Of a DNA stretch of 64,000 nucleotides, positions 46,444 to 57,138 are shown piece after piece. Each line of letters begins with the position of its first letter. The stretch's first letter is position 1. A program made the position numbers and the translations under genes. The notes under the pieces were generated by a model. The model ran no database searches and was not told where the DNA came from. It saw only the letters and a program-made list of their open reading frames with translations. Source of the stretch: Rhizobiales bacterium IMCC20636 (GTDB lineage: Bacteria; Pseudomonadota; Alphaproteobacteria; Rhizobiales; GCA-2746425); NCBI GenBank assembly GCA_016865015.1, contig CP018226.1, forward strand, positions 2,015,001-2,079,000, in the 5' to 3' direction.

Positions 46444-47583
46444 TTATTGATTGGCTTCAACGGCCACGCCCAACAAATCGGGAACAACTTGAGGAGAACT
46501 CATGGCCGCCCCGGCAATTTGAGCAACTGGAACCGGATTTTCCGGAGAAATTGTGATGGACAGGGACTCAGGATTGTCGAGGAATTCGGTCACTGCATCG
46601 GTCACCATTTTGGTGAAGTCCGCATTGTTGATCTGCGCCAAGGCAAAGCCAAGTACGAAGGGTGCCTGAGCCTTGAGTTGGCTTGCATCCTGACCCGTCA
46701 TCCTGGCCGCAAAATCCAACCCTTTTTCAAAGATGGAGTTGTTTGAGAAACTCAGATTGGCGCTGCGCAGTGTCGCGGTTGCCATCAGGCCCTGTAGTTG
46801 CTCGGGGTCCCGCAGCATTTCATCGACCATGCCACCCAGATATGCAGAAAAATTGATGACGCCCATATCCTGAGCATCAAAAGACATGGTCGTCAGATCA
46901 AGCGTTTGACCCGCTGCGTCATAGGTCGCATCAACCGCGATATCAAGAATGAGGTGCTGATAGCCAGAAGCATCCATGAATGCCTTGGCTTCGTTCTCCA
47001 TAATGCTTGCCGGGATTGAAAGATCGACGATCGTCAGGGTGCCTCGTCCGCTGATCCCATCATCAGCTGTATAGTCAGCCGAGCTTTTGACCAATGCGAC
47101 AGTGATGGGAGCCGAACCCTTTGGAATGGCATTTATGTTTGCGAATTCTGCTGAGGAGTATGTGACATCTTCCCAGGATTCCGGATCATCGGCGTCAACA
47201 TCCAGTGAGGGAATGGAAAGACCTTTGACCGTTGCACGGCCGACAAGCACCTGCGTATCGGCATCAACCATCTCAAGACCGGTGGCCGTGATGTCTTGTG
47301 CGCCGAAACCTGCGGTGTTTGCTTCGTCAAATCCCTTGACGGAAACGGTCGCAAAAGTTCCGGAACCATCCTCATCGCTGACTTTGAAGTTGAGCACGGT
47401 GACGACGTCATCAGAAGCATCGTAGACTGCACTTTGATAGGAGGCCTGTGATCCGGTCAGGGCAATCATCTCAACCAGACGGTCTGCGACAGCAACAGGG
47501 TCTGGTGCTGAGAAAGCTGAGCCGGTGTGGAAGATGGTTGCGGCCAATGCCGCGTAAAGCACGACGTGCCTGAAAGGTTTCAT
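46444..47583 (-). CDS. Exported protein of unknown function (paralogue C)
   Basis: 379 residues: signal peptide (HVVLYAALAATIFHTGSAFS, APD). Asp/Thr/Ser-rich body (VYDASDDVVTVLNFKVSDED, MEMVDA-type repeats). The C-terminal block is QAPFVLGFALAQINNADFTK, EFLDNPESLSITISPENPVP, VPDLLGVAVEANQ, matching B and A. A strong Shine-Dalgarno (AGGAGG) precedes the ATG. Function unknown; acidic and probably periplasmic. Confidence 0.8.
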   Translation of the reverse strand: MKPFRHVVLYAALAATIFHTGSAFSAPDPVAVADRLVEMIALTGSQASYQSAVYDASDDVVTVLNFKVSDEDGSGTFATVSVKGFDEANTAGFGAQDITATGLEMVDADTQVLVGRATVKGLSIPSLDVDADDPESWEDVTYSSAEFANINAIPKGSAPITVALVKSSADYTADDGISGRGTLTIVDLSIPASIMENEAKAFMDASGYQHLILDIAVDATYDAAGQTLDLTTMSFDAQDMGVINFSAYLGGMVDEMLRDPEQLQGLMATATLRSANLSFSNNSIFEKGLDFAARMTGQDASQLKAQAPFVLGFALAQINNADFTKMVTDAVTEFLDNPESLSITISPENPVPVAQIAGAAMSSPQVVPDLLGVAVEANQ

Positions 47584-48001
47584 AAAATTCCTCCTTGATA
47601 GAAATACGAAAATATCAACCCAAAAGTGTCCGCATCCTAGTTGAAGGCAGTCGACAGGGCTCGCTTCAGATCATCTTTGGTGCTCACATTTCTGTGATGC
47701 TGATTAGTGTCAGCACCCTGAAAGCGTCTTTTTTCCCATACTGGGTCTATCTGATAATAACAAGCATCCGTATCGAGCGATGTGTGAAACAGTGGCCGAA
47801 GCAACGACATTTTGCTTAAAGTCTTAGGTGTTTTTGGATCACACGAGAGTTCATTTCGAAGCTTTTCCACTCATGCCCTTCGCAAACGGGCTGCCAATCT
47901 TACGCTATCAGTGTGCTGAAGCACCGTTCTGATGGTCCGGTAAGCAAACGTTTACGGCCATTCTGCTAACTTGCAGCGAACAATGCACCGGATTGGGAAT
48001 A
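47584..48001. other. Intergenic region paralogue C / EAL gene
   Basis: 418 bp between divergent genes. No ORF with a ribosome-binding site and protein-like sequence; promoters for both genes must be here, but no pair of boxes is clear. Confidence 0.4.
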
Positions 48002-49732
48002 ATGAGATTCTTTAAACGAATCAGACGGCGACTGTTTATCAGTCTGGCGGCAGTGGTGATCTTTGCCGTCATTACATTGTTCCTGTTTGAACGAACGAAT
48101 TCACAACTGGAGAACAAGACGCAGCAGATGCTGCATGAGGAACTTCTGAGTATCGGTCAAATGCTCATCGACACGTTTGATCAGCAAATTGCACACGCGA
48201 TCAATCAAATTGAGCTGTCAGGCCTGGAAAAAACAGAAGGTTGTTCGCAGCGTTTCTTCGGAATCAGCCGCTTTCTGGTGGGTTCGCTGGACCATGTTCA
48301 GGACATAGGTTTCATTTCATCAGACGGTACGATGCAGTGCTCAGCCTTGCGGTCAAGTCGTCCCGTCGCCGGTTTTTTGAAACCCTGGAGCCTTGAAGCT
48401 CCCGCACTGTCCCTTGCCGTCCTTGAGGATGCCGAACTGGAACGCCGACCACTGGCTGTGATTATCAACAAGGGATTGAACCAACGGTTTGTTGTGCGGT
48501 TTTCTCCATCTGTTTTACCAGCGGTCGTCGGTTCAACGCCCGTCAGACCGTTTCTGACTTATGATGCATTGTTGACCAGCGGTGATCGTTGGATCTTCAA
48601 GGAATACAGTCACCTGCGCAAACTTCCTGTGAGCCAGGTCACACGACAGGCTTTTGATCTGCGTGGTTTGCCTGATCGGTTCAGCCATTCAATGACGTCT
48701 GAAATTTTTCCCCTGATCATTTCAGTGTCAGCTGACGTTGAGGCGCTTCTGGTTTTCTATTCCCGTCTTGGCACCGGCACCATCTCGCTCGGGCTCTCGG
48801 CGGGATTTGTCATCCTGATTTTGCTGTTGATTCTCGGTTGGCGTTCAGGACGGTCAGAAACGGATCAGCTAACAGCATTCGATGACGGCGAATTTATTGC
48901 CCATTATCAACCGGTGGTAGATATGGGCAATGGCAGTATTTTGGGCTGTGAAGTGTTGCTGCGGTTCCGGACCAAAGACGGGCGGTTTATCCAGCCAGCA
49001 TCTTTCATTGCCTATGCAGAGACAACCGGGGCGATCATGGACATCACGCGCAACTTGCTATTGCGTGTCGCTCGGGAACTTGATGAACTCTCAAAGGAGT
49101 TTGGACACCTGAAAGTCGGAATCAATCTGACCGGAAAACATTTCGAAAACATGACGGTTGTTGATGAAATTCAGGAGGCTTTTGGCAAGAGCCATACGTC
49201 CTTCCAACAACTGGTTTTCGAATTGACAGAACGCCATCCGGTTCAGGATTTCGAGATGGCCAGAATGGTAATTTCCGGGATTCAGGAACTGGGCGCAAGT
49301 GTTGCGCTGGATGATGCCGGAACCGGCCATGGCGGCTTTTCCTATTTGCAGAAACTCGGGCTTGATGTGATCAAGATCGACAAGATGTTTGTCGACAGCT
49401 TCAGCGAAGATGTCACCACCATGACGATCATAGATATCATCGTCGAGTTGGCGAAAAGTCTGGATATGGGCATCATCGCCGAGGGCGTGGAGAATCAGGA
49501 GCAGGTGAACGCATTGCGTAAACTTGGCATTTCAGCCGCACAGGGCTACTTCTTTGCCCCGGCACTGTCCCCTGAGAAATATATTGAACTGGTCAGAAAA
49601 TCCCATACTGCAAAAGACAAGTTCGCGTTGTTTGAAGCGACTCGAATTTCACAGACCAAGAGAATCCGTCCTGTCGGAAATGCGACCGAGGACACCGCAC
49701 CGACCGAGGGACAGCTGGCTAAAGCGTCCTAG
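48002..49732 (+). CDS. c-di-GMP phosphodiesterase with CSS-motif sensor
   Basis: 576 residues: TM1 at ~11-29, a periplasmic domain with Cys81 (EGCSQRFF) and the CSS-like QCSALRSS (Cys113), TM2 (LGLSAGFVILILLLILGW) and a cytoplasmic EAL domain. The signature is EVL (CEVLLRF) with INLTGKHF, FELTERHP, LDDAGTGHGGFSYLQ, IKIDKMF and AEGVENQEQ, so the catalytic residues look intact. In E. coli relatives (PdeB/PdeC type) the CSS cysteines respond to DsbA/DsbB redox state. Likely role: lowers c-di-GMP when the periplasm is reducing. Start ATG at 48002 preferred over TTG at 47993. Confidence 0.88.
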   Translation: MRFFKRIRRRLFISLAAVVIFAVITLFLFERTNSQLENKTQQMLHEELLSIGQMLIDTFDQQIAHAINQIELSGLEKTEGCSQRFFGISRFLVGSLDHVQDIGFISSDGTMQCSALRSSRPVAGFLKPWSLEAPALSLAVLEDAELERRPLAVIINKGLNQRFVVRFSPSVLPAVVGSTPVRPFLTYDALLTSGDRWIFKEYSHLRKLPVSQVTRQAFDLRGLPDRFSHSMTSEIFPLIISVSADVEALLVFYSRLGTGTISLGLSAGFVILILLLILGWRSGRSETDQLTAFDDGEFIAHYQPVVDMGNGSILGCEVLLRFRTKDGRFIQPASFIAYAETTGAIMDITRNLLLRVARELDELSKEFGHLKVGINLTGKHFENMTVVDEIQEAFGKSHTSFQQLVFELTERHPVQDFEMARMVISGIQELGASVALDDAGTGHGGFSYLQKLGLDVIKIDKMFVDSFSEDVTTMTIIDIIVELAKSLDMGIIAEGVENQEQVNALRKLGISAAQGYFFAPALSPEKYIELVRKSHTAKDKFALFEATRISQTKRIRPVGNATEDTAPTEGQLAKAS

Positions 49733-49888
49733 AGATTCTGCCGGCATTGCAGCCCCTCAGCTGATTCACACCATTTACCGATGGAATTCCTCCGGCGCAG
49801 TGCCAATGCGTTGTGTTGATCCTTCAAATCAGTGCATAACAGAGGCACGCGTTTTTACCTTACCGCATTGCCTGCATAGGAACCCAAA

Positions 49889-52198
49889 ATGGCTGATGGA
49901 GACACTTCCAAAAACAAACGATCCGCAAATGCTGATTTTGATCAGAATGCTCTGTTTTATCATGAGTTTCCAAAACCAGGTAAGCTTGAAATTCGAGCGA
50001 CAAAACCGCTGGGCAATCAGCGGGATCTTGCGCTAGCCTATTCTCCCGGTGTTGCGGCACCCTGTCTTGCCATTGCGCAAGACCCATCAACGGCCTTCCG
50101 TTACACTGCCAGAGGCAATCTGGTTGGTGTGATTAGCAATGGTACAGCGGTCCTTGGGTTGGGCGCGATCGGACCCTTGGCCTCCAAACCGGTGATGGAA
50201 GGCAAAGCGGTTCTGTTTAAAAAATTCGCCGGGATCGATGTGTTTGACATTGAAGTCGACGAAACCGGTGTCGATGAGTTTGTCAATGTTGTGCGCGCGC
50301 TGGAACCGACGTTTGGCGGCATAAACCTTGAAGACATCAAAGCACCGGAATGCTTTCAAATTGAACGTGCCTTGCGCGAAAAGATGAACATACCCGTCTT
50401 CCATGATGATCAGCACGGGACGGCGATTATTGTCGGCGCTGCTGTTCTCAATGGTGTGGAACTGGCGGGCAAGAAGCTCGACGAGATCAAGCTGGTTGCA
50501 TCCGGTGCAGGGGCGGCGGCACTGGCCTGTCTCAACCTTCTGGTATCGCTTGGTGTTCAACGGAAAAACATTTGGGTAACCGACATTGAAGGCGTTGTTT
50601 ATGAGGGCCGGGAAGCTCTTATGGATGAGTGGAAAGGGATATTTGCTCAAAACACGGACGCCCGGACGCTGGATGATGTGATCGAGGGCGCAGATGTGTT
50701 TCTGGGCGTTTCAGCGGGTGGCGTTCTGAAGCAGTCCATGGTCAGGCGGATGGCAAGCAAGCCCTTGATCATGGCGCTTGCCAATCCCAGTCCCGAAATC
50801 ATGCCGGAAGAGGCATTGGAAGCGTGTCCAGATGCGATGATTTGTACCGGCCGGTCCGACTATTCGAACCAGGTCAATAATGTGCTGTGTTTCCCCTACA
50901 TCTTCAGGGGGGCACTGGATGTTGGTGCCACCGTCATAAATGAGGATATGAAACATGCCGCCGTGCGGGCAATTGCCGCCCTTGCGCGCGAGGAACCAAC
51001 GGAAGTGGTGGCCCAGGCCTATGGCGGGGAATTACATACCTTTGGTCCACAATATCTGATCCCGTCTCCCTTCGATCAGCGTCTCATCATTCGCATCGCG
51101 CCTGCCGTCGCGAAGGCTGCGATGGATTCGGGTGTTTCAACCCGCCCGATAGACGACATGCATGCCTATCGAGATCGTCTCAGCCAGTTTGTGTTCAAGT
51201 CCGGCTTGCTGATGAAGCCAATCTTTACCGCGGCTCAACAGAACCTGAGCCGCATCATCTATTCCGACGGGGAAGATGAACGCATTCTTCGGGCGGCACA
51301 GGTGCTTGTGGAAGATGGCATTGCGATCCCGATTCTCATTGGACGACCCAGTGTGATGGACAGCCGCGCTGAGCGCTTTGGCCTGCGGTTTCGTCCGGGA
51401 CGAGATTGTGAAATCATCAATCCGGAAGATGATCCGCGCTATCGTGATTATGTTGATCTGTTCTTCTCGAAGGTTGGGCGCAAAGGCGTAACCAATGATG
51501 CGGCGCGTACGATCGTGCGGACCAACAATACGGTCATTGCCGCATTGGCACTTGAACGCGGTGATGCTGATGCCATGATCTGCGGTCTGGAAGGGCGCTA
51601 TGACAAACATGTGCGCGATATTCGCAATATTATCGGCTTCAAGGATGGTGCCCATGATTATTCAAGTCTCAGCCTGATCATCAATGGCAGCGGCGGATAT
51701 TTTCTGACAGATACATATGTCACTGAAGATCCGTCCGCGGATGAAATTGCTGAAATGACAATCCTGGCAGCACATCATATCCGCCAATTCGGTATCGACC
51801 CGAAAGCGGCGCTGTTGTCGCATTCGAACTTTGGGTCGCGCGATACAGCTACCGCCAAGAAAATGCGCGATGCATTGGCCATTTTGCGGCGTATGGAGGT
51901 GGATTTCGAGGTGGATGGTGAAATGCATGGTGATGCAGCCTTGTCCACTGTCATGCGCGAAAGAGCGATGCCGGGAAGCCCCTTGAAGGGGGACGCAAAC
52001 CTGCTGGTGTTCCCGACCCTTGATGCGGCAAATATTTCACTTAATTTATTGAAATCAATGACTGACGCGCTTCACGTTGGGCCAATATTGCTGGGGTGTG
52101 CCAAATCAGCACACATCGTCACACCTTCGGTAACATCGCGCGGTATCGTCAACATCTCAGCGCTTGCGGCGGTAGAAGCAAATTCCACCACAGCATAA
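49889..52198 (+). CDS. maeB: NADP-dependent malic enzyme (MaeB type)
   Basis: 769 residues: an N-terminal malic enzyme ([44 protein letters not shown]) and a C-terminal phosphotransacetylase-like domain ([20 protein letters not shown]). Converts malate to pyruvate; in MaeB enzymes the PTA part is regulatory (acetyl-CoA). Good Shine-Dalgarno ATAGGAA. Confidence 0.95.
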   Translation: MADGDTSKNKRSANADFDQNALFYHEFPKPGKLEIRATKPLGNQRDLALAYSPGVAAPCLAIAQDPSTAFRYTARGNLVGVISNGTAVLGLGAIGPLASKPVMEGKAVLFKKFAGIDVFDIEVDETGVDEFVNVVRALEPTFGGINLEDIKAPECFQIERALREKMNIPVFHDDQHGTAIIVGAAVLNGVELAGKKLDEIKLVASGAGAAALACLNLLVSLGVQRKNIWVTDIEGVVYEGREALMDEWKGIFAQNTDARTLDDVIEGADVFLGVSAGGVLKQSMVRRMASKPLIMALANPSPEIMPEEALEACPDAMICTGRSDYSNQVNNVLCFPYIFRGALDVGATVINEDMKHAAVRAIAALAREEPTEVVAQAYGGELHTFGPQYLIPSPFDQRLIIRIAPAVAKAAMDSGVSTRPIDDMHAYRDRLSQFVFKSGLLMKPIFTAAQQNLSRIIYSDGEDERILRAAQVLVEDGIAIPILIGRPSVMDSRAERFGLRFRPGRDCEIINPEDDPRYRDYVDLFFSKVGRKGVTNDAARTIVRTNNTVIAALALERGDADAMICGLEGRYDKHVRDIRNIIGFKDGAHDYSSLSLIINGSGGYFLTDTYVTEDPSADEIAEMTILAAHHIRQFGIDPKAALLSHSNFGSRDTATAKKMRDALAILRRMEVDFEVDGEMHGDAALSTVMRERAMPGSPLKGDANLLVFPTLDAANISLNLLKSMTDALHVGPILLGCAKSAHIVTPSVTSRGIVNISALAAVEANSTTA

Positions 52199-52230
52199 CA
52201 CCCAAGCGGCCCTCATTATCTGGAGTATTT

Positions 52231-53733
52231 ATGACCGATAAATCGGAAAAGGACTGGAGTGATATTCTTCTGATGCCGGAGCCGATGAGCGCCTTGGTAA
52301 CGATGAATGTCGATGAGGCGGTTGATCGCCTGGTGGAAATTTATGATCGCAATTCCGGTTTCATCCAGAGCCATTTTCGTCAGCTGCTTGAAGATGGTGT
52401 GCCCAGTGGCCGGGTGAGGGCATGTTACCCTTTCGCGAGACTGACCACCACCCGCTACACACGGCCTGACTCCCGCTCATCCTATGGATTTGTTGCCGGT
52501 CCCGGGACCTATCAAACCACATTAAGCAGACCGGATCTGTTTCGCGATTACCTGACAGAGCAATTCCACAAACTGATTGAGAGTCATGGGGTTGGCATAG
52601 AAATTGGAGAAAGTGATTCACCCATTCCGCTGCATTTCGCCTTTCCCGAAGGCATGCATGTGGAAGGTGGGCTCTCCCAGCGACTGGATGTGCAACTGCG
52701 TGAAGTGTTTGACGTTCCCGATTTGGCGGTCACCGATGATGCCATTGCCAATGGTGAGCACGAAACGTCGCCCGGAGCACCATTGCCACTGGCGGCTTTT
52801 CCGGCACAACGAGTCGATTATTCCCTGCATCGTCTGGCCCATTACACAGCCACAAGCCCAACTCATTTCCAGAATTTCGTGCTGTTTACAAATTACCAGT
52901 TTTACATCGATGAGTTCTGCAACCTGGCCCATGAGATCATGAGAAGCGGCGAGGGCGAGTATGAGTGTTTCGTGGAACCTGGCAATGTGCTGACCAGACT
53001 GGGTGAAGAGGTGCCGTGCGCGGGCGTTGCTCCGGGTCGGTTGCCACAAATGCCTGCCTATCATCTATGCCGCAAAGACCATACTGGCATTACCATGGTC
53101 AATATCGGCGTTGGGCCATCCAATGCGAAAACCATTACCGATCACATCGCTGTGCTGAGGCCTGCTGCATGGCTGATGCTGGGACATTGCGCCGGATTGC
53201 GGAATTCTCAGCGGCTTGGTGACTATGTGCTGGCTCACGGCTATGTGCGTGAAGATCATGTTCTGGATGCAGATCTGCCGACTTCAGTTCCGATTCCGCC
53301 ACTTGCAGAAGTGCAGGTAGCACTTGAACAGGCGGTGGCGGAAGTCACCGGGCTGACAGGGTATGAATTGAAAAGCGTGATGCGCACAGGGACCGTGGCC
53401 ACCATCGATAATCGAAATTGGGAATTGCGCGACCATCGCGAGCCCGTGCAGCGTTTTTCCCAATCCCGGGCAATCGCTCTGGATATGGAAAGCGCGACAA
53501 TTGCTGCGAACGGATTTCGGTTCCGCGTTCCTTATGGAACACTTTTGTGCGTTTCGGACAAGCCCTTGCATGGCGAACTCAAGCTGCCTGGAATGGCCAG
53601 CGAGTTTTACAAGCGGCAGGTTGCCCAGCACTTGCTGATCGGCATCAGGGCTGTCGAGAAAATGCGTGAGATGCCTGCAGAAAGATTGCATAGCCGTAAA
53701 CTCAGAAGCTTTGCTGAAACAGCATTTCAATAA
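52231..53733 (+). CDS. amn: AMP nucleosidase
   Basis: Splits AMP into adenine and ribose 5-phosphate. 500 residues: N-terminal Amn domain (AVDRLVEIYDRNSGFIQSHF, LTTTRYTRPDSRSSYGF) and a phosphorylase fold (NIGVGPSNAKTITDHIAVLR, LGDYVLAHGYVRED, AIALDMESATIAANGFRFRV). Start at 52231 after GGAG, 32 bp from maeB, so possibly co-transcribed. Confidence 0.93.
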   Translation: MTDKSEKDWSDILLMPEPMSALVTMNVDEAVDRLVEIYDRNSGFIQSHFRQLLEDGVPSGRVRACYPFARLTTTRYTRPDSRSSYGFVAGPGTYQTTLSRPDLFRDYLTEQFHKLIESHGVGIEIGESDSPIPLHFAFPEGMHVEGGLSQRLDVQLREVFDVPDLAVTDDAIANGEHETSPGAPLPLAAFPAQRVDYSLHRLAHYTATSPTHFQNFVLFTNYQFYIDEFCNLAHEIMRSGEGEYECFVEPGNVLTRLGEEVPCAGVAPGRLPQMPAYHLCRKDHTGITMVNIGVGPSNAKTITDHIAVLRPAAWLMLGHCAGLRNSQRLGDYVLAHGYVREDHVLDADLPTSVPIPPLAEVQVALEQAVAEVTGLTGYELKSVMRTGTVATIDNRNWELRDHREPVQRFSQSRAIALDMESATIAANGFRFRVPYGTLLCVSDKPLHGELKLPGMASEFYKRQVAQHLLIGIRAVEKMREMPAERLHSRKLRSFAETAFQ

Positions 53734-53776
53734 ACTGAATCTGGCTTTGAATTCAGTTTCGAATTTACTGAGACAT

Positions 53777-53810
53777 AAAAAAACCCCGGCGAATTCGCCG
53801 GGGTTTTTTT
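53777..53810. terminator. Bidirectional terminator amn / rne
   Basis: A7-CCCCGGCGAATTCGCCGGGG-T7, a perfect palindrome with A and T runs. It ends both amn and the converging rne. Confidence 0.95.
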
Positions 53811-53811
53811 G

Positions 53812-56514
53812 TTATTTGTTGCGGCGCCACCATCCGCTGCGCTTGGGCGCGGCAGGTTCTGGTGTTGGTGGCTCAGGCGCCAGTTCAACCGACGGCACCG
53901 CATTGCTTTCCGCAATCAGTTCAACGGGCACTTCCAGCGCCGCCTCTGTCGCATCATCGGCCATGATCTTGCCAGCGCCATTTGACCGCTCTTCGGACGC
54001 ACTCTCTGCAGCCACATGTGTGGTCTCTTCAAGCACTGGCTCTGCAGGAGACTCTGCTTCCGCTTTAGCCGGAGATTCCACTTCAGGTGCAGTCTCTACA
54101 GCAATATCAGCTTTTTTTGCTCTGGGTTTGCGGACTCTGCGGGGCTTGGGTTTTGGAACCGCTTCCTCTGCCGCTTCTTCTGATGCCGTGGCCTTGCTTT
54201 CCGGTGCGTCTTTTTCACCAGCCGTTTCGTCAGAGGTCTCCTGGTCAGACGCTTCGGCACCTGTATCAGCCTGGGCTGCTATTTCAGTGCTTTCAGCATC
54301 TCCCGTTTCTGACGGAGCCTGGGTTTCTGCATTGTCCTCACCGTCACCCCGTTTGCGACGGTTACGGCGGCCACCGCGTTTTCCACGACGGCGTTTCTTT
54401 GGCTGGCCATCGGCGTCTGCGTCGCCATCTTCATTGTCTTCTGCGCCATCATCATTGCTTTCGCTGGCCTCGGACGTTTCTTCAGAGGTCTCTGCAGCAT
54501 TGTTGTTGGCAGCGGTATCTTGCTGACCATTCTGCTCGGAATTACCGCCACGCTTGCGTCTACGCCGACGCCGTTTGCGCTTTGGCTCTTCTTCCTGTTC
54601 GACTTCTTCTGCTTCAGCCTCTACCTCGACTGCATCATCCTCATCATCGTCCTCAGTTTCAGGCTCGATGCTGTCGACGCTGACCAGAGCCGTTCTTGCC
54701 GCGGGCGTCGCCCGTGCTTCTGCGCGCTCACCTTTTTCAAGTGTGAAGCCTTGCATGGAAATGGAATTATCGGCCTCAACGGTGATCTGGACACCAAAGC
54801 GGCCTTCAAGTTCTGCAAGATTGCTGCGCTTCTGGTTCAGAATGTAAAGCGCGACTTCAGTGCGTACTTTCACAGCAACATTGTTGCTGGAATGCTTTGC
54901 CAGATGATCTTCCAATCCACGCAAAACCTGCAAGGATATGGAGGCGGGAGAGCGGACATATCCGGTTCCCTCGCAATGGTCACACACGACAGTTGTGCTT
55001 TCCAGCACACCGGTCCGAATGCGCTGACGCGACATTTCCATCAATCCGAATGGTGAAATGCGTCCGACCTGAATGCGTGCCCTGTCAGATTTCAGACAAT
55101 CTTTCAGTTTGCGTTCAACAGCATTGTTGTTGCGACGTTCATCCATGTCAATGAAATCGATCACAATCAAGCCAGCCAGATCGCGCAATCGCAATTGACG
55201 GGCTACTTCTTCGGCGGCTTCCAGATTGGTCTGAACCGCGGTGTCCTCGATATTGTGCTCTCGGGTGGATTTTCCCGAGTTCACATCTACCGACACCAAA
55301 GCTTCCGTTGGATTGATGACAAGGTAGCCACCGGATTTCAGGGTCACCTGAGGTGAGAACATGGCATCCAGTTGGGGCTCAATTCCAAACGCTGTAAACA
55401 GCGATTTTTCGGCCCTGTAGAGTTTCACATTCTTGGCGTGGCTCGGCATCAGCATTTTCATGAAGTCTTTGGCTTCACGATAGCCTGCCTCGCCGGCGAC
55501 CTGAATTTCGTCAATGTCCTTGCTGTAAAGGTCCCGTATGGAGCGCTTGACCAGACTGCCTTCCTCATACACCAGACAAGGTGCGCTGGATTGCAATGTC
55601 AGGGTGCGGACGTTTTCCCAAAGCCGAAGCAGGTACTCAAAGTCACGCTTGATTTCCGGCTTGGTGCGGTTTGCACCGGCCGTGCGCAAGATCACGCCCA
55701 TACCGGCTGCAACATCCAATGAGTTTGCAACTGTTTTGAGACGTTTGCGATCTGCCGGATTTGTGATTTTACGGGAAATTCCGCCGCCACGCGCGGTGTT
55801 CGGCATCAATACGGAGTAACGGCCAGCCAATGACAGATAGGTTGTCATTGCAGCGCCCTTATTGCCGCGCTCTTCCTTGACGACCTGAACGAGCAGGACC
55901 TGACGCCGTTTGATGACTTCCTGTATCTTGTACTGGCGACGGCGGGGACGACGTCTTTCAGGAACTTCCTCAAGTGCATCCTCAGCGCCAACCATCTCGA
56001 TATCCGACGTGTCTTCGCCGTCACCGGATGATCCATCACTATCAGCATCCGACTCATCGTCGGCTGATACTTCCAGTTCTACGCTATCGTCTGCATCAGA
56101 AGATTGTGCGACAGTTTTGCCGTTGGCTTTGTCTGAGGACTGACCTGACTCGTCAGAGTTGTCCGCTGACTGGGCATCAGAACCCTCGTCAAAGTCTGAA
56201 TCGTCGCTTTCTTTCGCTTCGATTTCGTCGGCTGCTTCCTCATCCAGAAGTGCCTGACGGTCTGCGATCGGAATTTGATAATAGTCGGGATGTATTTCGC
56301 TAAATGCAAGGAAGCCATGGCGATTTCCGCCATAATCAACGAACGCCGCTTGCAGCGACGGCTCGACCCTTGTTACTTTTGCGAGATAGATATTTCCCCT
56401 TAATTGAACTCTGTTTGCAGCTTCAAAGTCGAACTCTTCGACTTTGTTACCCTTGACGACTGCCACCCGGGTTTCTTCCGGTTGGGAGGCATCGATAAGC
56501 ATTTTATTTGCCAT
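53812..56514 (-). CDS. rne: Ribonuclease E
   Basis: A 900-residue endonuclease scaffold of the RNA degradosome. The S1 domain starts RVQLRGNIYLAKVTRVEPSL and is split by a ~115-residue Asp/Ser-rich acidic insert before VLLVQVVKEERGNKGAAMT, typical of Alphaproteobacteria. The DNase I-like catalytic region has IDFIDMDERRNNNAVERKL and the Zn-link CDHCEGTGYV. The C-terminal ~300 residues alternate Arg-rich RNA-binding patches (KRKRRRRRRKRGG; KRRRGKRGGRRNRRKRGDGE) with acidic stretches. Start ATG at 56514. Confidence 0.95.
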   Translation of the reverse strand: MANKMLIDASQPEETRVAVVKGNKVEEFDFEAANRVQLRGNIYLAKVTRVEPSLQAAFVDYGGNRHGFLAFSEIHPDYYQIPIADRQALLDEEAADEIEAKESDDSDFDEGSDAQSADNSDESGQSSDKANGKTVAQSSDADDSVELEVSADDESDADSDGSSGDGEDTSDIEMVGAEDALEEVPERRRPRRRQYKIQEVIKRRQVLLVQVVKEERGNKGAAMTTYLSLAGRYSVLMPNTARGGGISRKITNPADRKRLKTVANSLDVAAGMGVILRTAGANRTKPEIKRDFEYLLRLWENVRTLTLQSSAPCLVYEEGSLVKRSIRDLYSKDIDEIQVAGEAGYREAKDFMKMLMPSHAKNVKLYRAEKSLFTAFGIEPQLDAMFSPQVTLKSGGYLVINPTEALVSVDVNSGKSTREHNIEDTAVQTNLEAAEEVARQLRLRDLAGLIVIDFIDMDERRNNNAVERKLKDCLKSDRARIQVGRISPFGLMEMSRQRIRTGVLESTTVVCDHCEGTGYVRSPASISLQVLRGLEDHLAKHSSNNVAVKVRTEVALYILNQKRSNLAELEGRFGVQITVEADNSISMQGFTLEKGERAEARATPAARTALVSVDSIEPETEDDDEDDAVEVEAEAEEVEQEEEPKRKRRRRRRKRGGNSEQNGQQDTAANNNAAETSEETSEASESNDDGAEDNEDGDADADGQPKKRRRGKRGGRRNRRKRGDGEDNAETQAPSETGDAESTEIAAQADTGAEASDQETSDETAGEKDAPESKATASEEAAEEAVPKPKPRRVRKPRAKKADIAVETAPEVESPAKAEAESPAEPVLEETTHVAAESASEERSNGAGKIMADDATEAALEVPVELIAESNAVPSVELAPEPPTPEPAAPKRSGWWRRNK

Positions 56515-57138
56515 TGATGTTTTTCTCCGCAGGCTGGATACCAAGCGCGGTGCAGGGCGCAATAAAGCGTTCCGACTGCGGGCAAGGCATAGCCTGGTGT
56601 TGTGCTTGAAATGCGTGAAATACGTTTCGGAGAGGGCAGTGCGGCGATCAGCGCCAAGCGCGACCAGGTAAAGACCTGGACAATGGAAAGCAGAATGTCA
56701 TGCATCCTGCTGTATCCTGCTTCGCAAGCCGTATCTGCGATTGTTAGTCTCACCCGAAACGGAACCTTCAAATTGATATGTACACGGCAATATATAGCCG
56801 TGTGAGGAGTGGGCTCACTCTTCACAGATGACGATGTCCGCTTACCGGAAACTCGTTTAGCCCTTTCGGCGTTGCGTTTTCGACAAAATTCGACCTGAGG
56901 TCGATTGTCTTGCCGGTATGCATCGCCATCCGAATGTGTGCGCCCTGTTACCTTAATAGGTTTGACAGCGCATTTAAGCAAGCGTCTGTTTTACAAAACC
57001 GTGTCTTTTGACATGTCTTTGATTTTTGATATCCAAATACTAATTTAACTCAATCCGTTCATATTTGTGGTGTTTCATATACACTTCCTACACCTTTCGC
57101 CTCATTGGCTGAAATTATCACGGGATAGACAGAGCCGA
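56515..57138. promoter_or_regulatory. Long divergent region rne / amidase
   Basis: A 624-bp region between two divergent genes. The rne leader probably fills much of it; CCAGGT-AAAG-ACCTGG (56664-56679) is one clear stem-loop. RNase E controls its own mRNA through 5' leader structure in enterics, so a similar leader is plausible here but not shown. On the amidase side TTGACA (57008-57013), 16 bp, TATCCA is a possible promoter. No convincing ORF. Confidence 0.4.

Noticed and set aside
47637-47870. 77-codon minus-strand frame upstream of paralogue C
   Set aside because: GTG start, no recognisable domain, and it occupies the promoter region of a gene with a strong ribosome-binding site.
53666-54847. 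Ser/Ala-rich plus-strand frames opposite rne
   Set aside because: Antisense readings of the acidic and Arg-rich C-terminus of RNase E; no start signals and no known family.
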